Position numbers and translations under genes: made by a program. A stretch of DNA of 64,000 bases from assembly GCF_014698145.1 (NCBI RefSeq), contig NZ_JACJSM010000019.1, forward strand, positions 43,999-107,998, given 5' to 3'. This DNA comes from Oscillatoria sp. FACHB-1406 (GTDB taxonomy: Bacteria; Cyanobacteriota; Cyanobacteriia; Cyanobacteriales; Spirulinaceae). This document shows, piece by piece, positions 60,288-64,000 of this stretch. The notes under the pieces were generated by a model. The model was given only the letters and a program-made list of their open reading frames with translations. It had not been told where the DNA came from and searched no databases. Numbering within the stretch: position 1 is the first letter of the stretch; each line of letters begins with the position of its first letter.

Positions 60288-60581
60288 GGTGTTCCCTCTG
60301 ATTCATTAACATCAAGATAAATATATAGGGTTTAACGAATAATGGACAATGGATAATGGATTGTGAAACGACTTAAGGCTTGCCCCTGGAATCTGGAAAG
60401 GCGAGAGAGCGCTCTGTTTAAAGGATGTACCGGTTTACACATCGAGGCAATAGGGGAACATTTTACACGAGCCAGACGGAAGAGCCACAATCTTAATCGA
60501 TAATTGACAGAAATTGGGATGAGTTATTAGGTGCAGAATTCATCATTCACCACTCAGCCTTCATAATTCATCATTTATAAT
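60288..60581. other. 294-nt spacer with simple repeats
   Basis: Contains AATGGACAATGGATAATGG repeats near 60345 and several CATAATTCATCATTTATAA-like AT-rich repeats before the PsiE gene. No gene, RNA or strong terminator is seen. Confidence 0.4.
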
Positions 60582-61067
60582 TTATTCATGCCCCTTTGAG
60601 TTTTGATTAGTGTAGCGGATTAAAAAGTAGCTTGTAGATAGGGCTAAAACTGCGACAGAAAGCGCAATCAGATCGATTGCTTGCTTTTTTTCAAGATCGA
60701 AAATGATAATTTTTCGAGCGACGGCAATAAGCGAAGTAATAACAACAAGTTCGTATTGAACAGCGTGTTCTTTCAAATAAACAGCAATATTTGCTAAAAT
60801 TTCTAGTGCGATCAAAACATTTAATAGTAAGCCAAATGCTTCAAATAAGCTATTTTTTGTGATTCCTTGAGGCTCATATAAAAGTTCGTAGAATAGGGTT
60901 TGAGCTAGAAATAAGCATAGATCGTACACCGCCAATAAGGTGATAACAATCATAACCAGCGATAGAAACTTTGCAATCAGAACTTCTACTCCTTCTAAAA
61001 GTTCGAGAAAGCGCTCGTCTTTTCCCGCTCTGGAGAGTTTTCGGAAGAGTCTTCGCAAAGAAAACAT
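60582..61067 (-). CDS. PsiE family (phosphate-starvation-inducible) membrane protein
   Basis: 161 residues from ATG 61067 (MFSLRRLFRKL). Four membrane helices with the PsiE pattern: LEGVEVLIAKFLSLVMIVITLLAVYDLCLFL, FGLLLNVLIALEILANIAVYLKEH, YELVVITSLIAVARKIIIFDLEKK and IDLIALSVAVLALSTSYFLIR. The glutamate in ALEILANI and the arginine in VARKII are the usual conserved charges. The molecular role is unknown. AT-rich compared with its neighbours. Confidence 0.86.
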   Translation of the reverse strand: MFSLRRLFRKLSRAGKDERFLELLEGVEVLIAKFLSLVMIVITLLAVYDLCLFLAQTLFYELLYEPQGITKNSLFEAFGLLLNVLIALEILANIAVYLKEHAVQYELVVITSLIAVARKIIIFDLEKKQAIDLIALSVAVLALSTSYFLIRYTNQNSKGHE

Positions 61068-61176
61068 AGTGTCGCTACATGATATTAAATGCACCGATTT
61101 ATCATCTCATAAAACGGGCGAGAAATGAATTATCGCTCATTCCTCGCCCATCTAACCAATCGAGTTGGATCTATAT

Positions 61177-62913
61177 TTAGTTCAGAACGTAGTTAGAAGT
61201 CTTGTCTTGTAGTAAGACTTTAGTTTGCGATTCCCCAGCGTGCCGCAGTTGTTTTGACATCTGGAGATTAGCTAAAGTTATGGCAGTCCACTGACCTAAC
61301 AGCGTCAGGAAAATAGTTGTTGCGGTAGCTTGTTCGGCGGCCCAGGTGGGGAAGGCAGATAACAACCAAAAACTGCGCGTTGGCTCGAGACGCAGGAAGA
61401 GCGAACAGATAAGGGGCAGGACGATCGCGCTACCGACAACTGCTGTTGCCCAAATACCCCGTTTTTGTGCTTTCATCATCAGCACTTTTTGGGCAATTGT
61501 GGCGTAAATTAGCACCATGCTAGCAGTGAGGAGAACCCCAAAAAGGGCGGGGAGGCGGAATTCTTTGAAGGGTAAGAGGAGAATACCCAAAAACAAGAGA
61601 ATAGACATGAGGGCGAGGTTAAGCGCGATCGCGACTGTAGCCGGACTCTTTTCCCCCCAAACCAAATCCTTCAGCAAACTGCGTCGGTATTGCGGGTTTT
61701 GGTGGCGGTAGCGCGCCCAATCGTACAAAGTGGGACGTTGGGGACTTAAAGCTGCCATTAAACCCAGGCAAAGGACGAGAACGAAAATTAAGAGAACGCC
61801 GAAGTTATCGAACAGATGACGTTCGTATTCTCCCCATTCGCGTTGCTGTAGGGCAAATCCCATCGTTGCTACGATGAGACTGCCGGAAAGCCAATAGCTA
61901 TTGCTTTTACTGAATACTGTGGCGTTGGGGTTAGGGTAGCGGCGTTGCAGCCCTTGCCACGCCCAATACGTCCAGAGGGCGAAATTAGCGAACATGAAGG
62001 AATAAGCGGTAGCGGCGCGATCGAAGATTCGCCAGTCAAACCACGTCAGTTGCGCAAAATTCTTAACATTGCCGTAACCGATTTTATCGAGAGAATGGGG
62101 AGCCGTACTCACCACGTAGTTTAAAGCGTTCGTGGGCGAAAAGGGCAGAACCCAATCGAGGGGGGTGTAAGAGGGCGAATTCCCCTGACTGAGGAAAAAC
62201 AGGGTCATCGCCCAGAGGAAGCCTAAAACCAAACCGCTGCCCAACCACGCTTGAAAGCTGCCGAGTCCGGCGCTGACTAATCCGTAGAGAAGAGAGGCGC
62301 TATAGAAAAAGATGCAGGCGGCGGCGAGGATACCATAGAAGCCGAAAACGAGGGGCAAGGAAACTTTTGCTGCGATCGCGGCGTAGAAGTTCAGGGGCAA
62401 CATCAGCCCGACAAAGACGTATAACAGGGCGGGTACGCCGAGAATTTTACCGGATAAAACGCTAAAAGTCGATCGCGGGCTGAGGCGAATAAAGCCAAAG
62501 GTTCCCCGGCGTTCTTCATTAGAAAGATCGGCGATTAATAAATAAACGCCGCCAACGAGGAGGGCAAAAATCGCAATAATACTCAAACCCGTAAAGAGAT
62601 CGAGCCACCACAGTTGCCAATTGAGACTGTCCGGAAGAATAACTTTTGCGGCATCCCGAAGGCAGAAATTATTAGGGGGATTCGCTCCGCCTACATAACC
62701 TTTCCAATCTGGGGGAGGATTGCCAATGCAGAGTCGATGGGTTTCCTCATACAAAGCGGGCAACTGCGCTTGGTAGAACAAAAAGACAAGCAACTGACCG
62801 AGGAGAGAAATCCCAGCCGCAAGGCCGAGGTTTCTTGGCTTCAAGCGTCCTTTGAGTTCTCGAAACAATTGGGGATTCCATTCCCCAATACGGTCTAGTA
62901 GTGTTGAAACCAT
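61177..62913 (-). CDS. ABC-2 type permease-like membrane protein
   Basis: 578 residues with 12-14 membrane helices. The start (WNPQLFRELKGRLKPRNLGLAAGISLLGQLLVFLFYQAQLP), the LFTGLSIIAIFALLVGGVYLLIADLSNEERRGTFGFIRLSPRSTFSVLSGKILGVPALLYVFVGLMLPLNF block and several later helix pairs match a cyanobacterial family of ABC-2 permease-like proteins; EERRGTFGFIRLSPRS is the coupling helix region. The ATPase partner is not in the window. It may export a lipid, polysaccharide or pigment; substrate unknown. Confidence 0.78.
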   Translation of the reverse strand: MVSTLLDRIGEWNPQLFRELKGRLKPRNLGLAAGISLLGQLLVFLFYQAQLPALYEETHRLCIGNPPPDWKGYVGGANPPNNFCLRDAAKVILPDSLNWQLWWLDLFTGLSIIAIFALLVGGVYLLIADLSNEERRGTFGFIRLSPRSTFSVLSGKILGVPALLYVFVGLMLPLNFYAAIAAKVSLPLVFGFYGILAAACIFFYSASLLYGLVSAGLGSFQAWLGSGLVLGFLWAMTLFFLSQGNSPSYTPLDWVLPFSPTNALNYVVSTAPHSLDKIGYGNVKNFAQLTWFDWRIFDRAATAYSFMFANFALWTYWAWQGLQRRYPNPNATVFSKSNSYWLSGSLIVATMGFALQQREWGEYERHLFDNFGVLLIFVLVLCLGLMAALSPQRPTLYDWARYRHQNPQYRRSLLKDLVWGEKSPATVAIALNLALMSILLFLGILLLPFKEFRLPALFGVLLTASMVLIYATIAQKVLMMKAQKRGIWATAVVGSAIVLPLICSLFLRLEPTRSFWLLSAFPTWAAEQATATTIFLTLLGQWTAITLANLQMSKQLRHAGESQTKVLLQDKTSNYVLN

Positions 62914-63142
62914 ACTTTCATCTCCAATTATAAGAATATCGGGCTGACTCGAGACTCCTTCAGACCCACCCCCGATGCCTCTTGTGCGGCGAAAAGTTGT
63001 CCTGCTGTATTTAGTTGTAACGCGGGTAAGGTGAGACGAACAAGAATTTCTTGTTCTTAGCCCGGGCAGAGCCGAGCGCGAGATTGCGTAGAATCTCTTT
63101 TTAGATACAATGCGGCAAGGCTTTGTTCCCGATAATTGGGCG

Positions 63143-63184
63143 TTGACATCCTCCCCGACCTAAAGGCGCGGGAATTCCTAAACC
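63143..63184 (-). mobile_element. IS200/IS605 right end and omega-RNA 3' end
   Basis: Reading the minus strand, the TnpB stop is followed by GGAATTCCCGCGCCTTTAGG and TCGGGGAGGATGTCAA, an imperfect hairpin with the ending common to IS605-type right ends in cyanobacteria. In such elements this is the scaffold end of the reRNA guiding TnpB; bases just below 63143 would then be the guide. The upstream part of the element is outside the window. Confidence 0.7.
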
Positions 63185-64000
63185 TCACGATTCAGGTTTC
63201 TGCTTCATAGCACCAGCCTTCACAGATTTACTCTGTTCGGGTCTTACAGTCGCTCCACAGACTGACACGGCAAGCCCTGCCGCCAAAATATTTTTCGATG
63301 CGTTTAAGTCGCGGTCATGTTGAGTCCCACATTCAGGACATTCCCACTCCCTGACATTCAACGCCATCTTGTCCGCTATATGCCCACAGTTCCCACACCT
63401 TTTAGAGCTAGGGAAGTAGCGGTCAATCTTTACCAGTTCTCGACCGTACCACTGGCATTTATAGGTAAGCTGTCTGGTCAATTCCCCCCAAGAGGCATCG
63501 CTAATTGCATTAGCCAACTTGTGGTTTTTGACCAGATTTTTAATCGCTAAGTCCTCAACCACAATCGTTTGGTTTTCGCGTACCAGTTGAGTCGTCAGCT
63601 TGTGCAAGAAATCTGTCCTAGCATCGGTTATCTGGGCGTGGACTTTAGCCACCTTCAACCGCGCCTTCTCTCTATTGTTACTCCCCTTCTGCTTCCGGGA
63701 CAGCGCCTTTTGGTAGCGCTTCAACTTCTTGTAAAGTCGTTTAAAGTGTTTGGGGTTAGCAATCTTGTCCCCATCACTGGTAGCAATCAAGCTCGTCACC
63801 CCAAAATCCAATCCGATTTGCTTATCGGTCTTGGGGAGTGGCTTGATAGTCGGGTCGTCTACCAACAAGGAGACGTACCAGCGACCGCTAGGGGTCAATT
63901 TGACGGTGATGGTAGACGGAGTGCAACCCGTAGGTATCTGCCTAGACCAGCGAATCGGCAAGGGAAGGGAGCATTTAGCTAAAAACACTTGTCCATCCTT
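63185..64000 (-). CDS. tnpB: RNA-guided TnpB nuclease (IS605 OrfB), 5' end beyond window
   Basis: The frame is open to base 64000, so the N-terminus is missing (at least 272 residues are present). RuvC-like acids are all there: IGLDFGVTSLIA (Asp), TIVVEDLAIKNLV (Glu) and HDRDLNASKNIL (Asp). The zinc finger CGNCGH...CPECGTQH separates the last two. TnpB cuts DNA at sites matching its reRNA, helping the element persist. No TnpA is visible. The catalytic set is intact, so this copy may be active. Confidence 0.9.
   Translation of the reverse strand, partial: KDGQVFLAKCSLPLPIRWSRQIPTGCTPSTITVKLTPSGRWYVSLLVDDPTIKPLPKTDKQIGLDFGVTSLIATSDGDKIANPKHFKRLYKKLKRYQKALSRKQKGSNNREKARLKVAKVHAQITDARTDFLHKLTTQLVRENQTIVVEDLAIKNLVKNHKLANAISDASWGELTRQLTYKCQWYGRELVKIDRYFPSSKRCGNCGHIADKMALNVREWECPECGTQHDRDLNASKNILAAGLAVSVCGATVRPEQSKSVKAGAMKQKPES

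Overview
The window is from a cyanobacterial chromosome. It holds a Ycf66 protein, the cytochrome c maturation protein CcsA/CcsB, the Mg-chelatase subunit ChlD, a COP23-domain protein, a KGK-domain protein, a DUF1824 protein, a glycine-rich RRM protein and a plant-type [2Fe-2S] ferredoxin. The HIP1 octamer (GCGATCGC) recurs throughout the core genes. Repetitive intergenic DNA, several paralogous small toxin-antitoxin (TA) cassettes and IS200/IS605-type sequences suggest a filamentous or colonial species rather than a streamlined picocyanobacterium. The exact genus cannot be read from the sequence.

Layout. 0-8.6 kb: a Ycf66 gene cut by the window edge, a DHA2 efflux pump behind a YihY/BrkB membrane protein, two large membrane proteins of glycosyltransferase-like type, and tilS. 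8.7-14.3 kb: a KGK-domain protein with an in-frame tandem repeat, ccsA, small conserved cyanobacterial genes, a cupin, a GNAT acetyltransferase and an RRM protein with a clear terminator. 14.5-31 kb: a PGM1-like ATP-grasp ligase, a glycosyltransferase, an orphan HEARO/omega-like RNA, a polysaccharide deacetylase, a double-ATPase peptide ABC protein, a COP23 protein, a methyltransferase, a CPA2 antiporter with USP domains, dusB, repeat proteins, a PPOX flavoprotein and a coiled-coil protein built from 35-residue repeats. 31-39.4 kb: a 39-residue membrane peptide, accA, an SDR, folE, an exopolysaccharide-type glycosidase, a Uma2 nuclease, a cell-wall amidase and a small kinase-like NTPase. 48-64 kb: chlD, an EcsC-like protein, dnaG, a CPA1 antiporter with a TrkA domain, a large serine/glycine-rich exported protein, ferredoxin, PsiE, an ABC-2 permease and a partial TnpB.

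The accessory heart is 39.5-48.3 kb. Five degenerate copies of the last part of chlD (stop codon plus flanking DNA), all in the same orientation as the real gene, lie at about 39.54, 41.87, 43.34, 44.82 and 46.87 kb, ahead of the intact 3' end at 48.2 kb. Each copy sits in a gap between small cargo modules: a desaturase with an orphan protein; an AT-rich exported protein with a lipoprotein; UPF0175 with DUF3368; ParDE, VapBC and DUF433 with a broken DUF5615; and DUF2442, a broken VapC and a Phd antitoxin. This looks like serial accretion of cargo at the chlD 3' end.

Inside this island the DUF3368 PIN-type toxin gene (43919-44797) is fused in frame to a C-terminal domain that closely resembles the phycocyanin alpha subunit but has lost the bilin-binding loop. 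I know of no described toxin-phycobiliprotein fusion. Two toxin genes (DUF5615 and VapC) have been inactivated while the antitoxins beside them are intact. A palindrome that reads through in frame is present in one chlD copy and in an interrupted ORF downstream of it. These are the parts of the window most likely to be new. All family names come from recognising the sequences; no database search was run.
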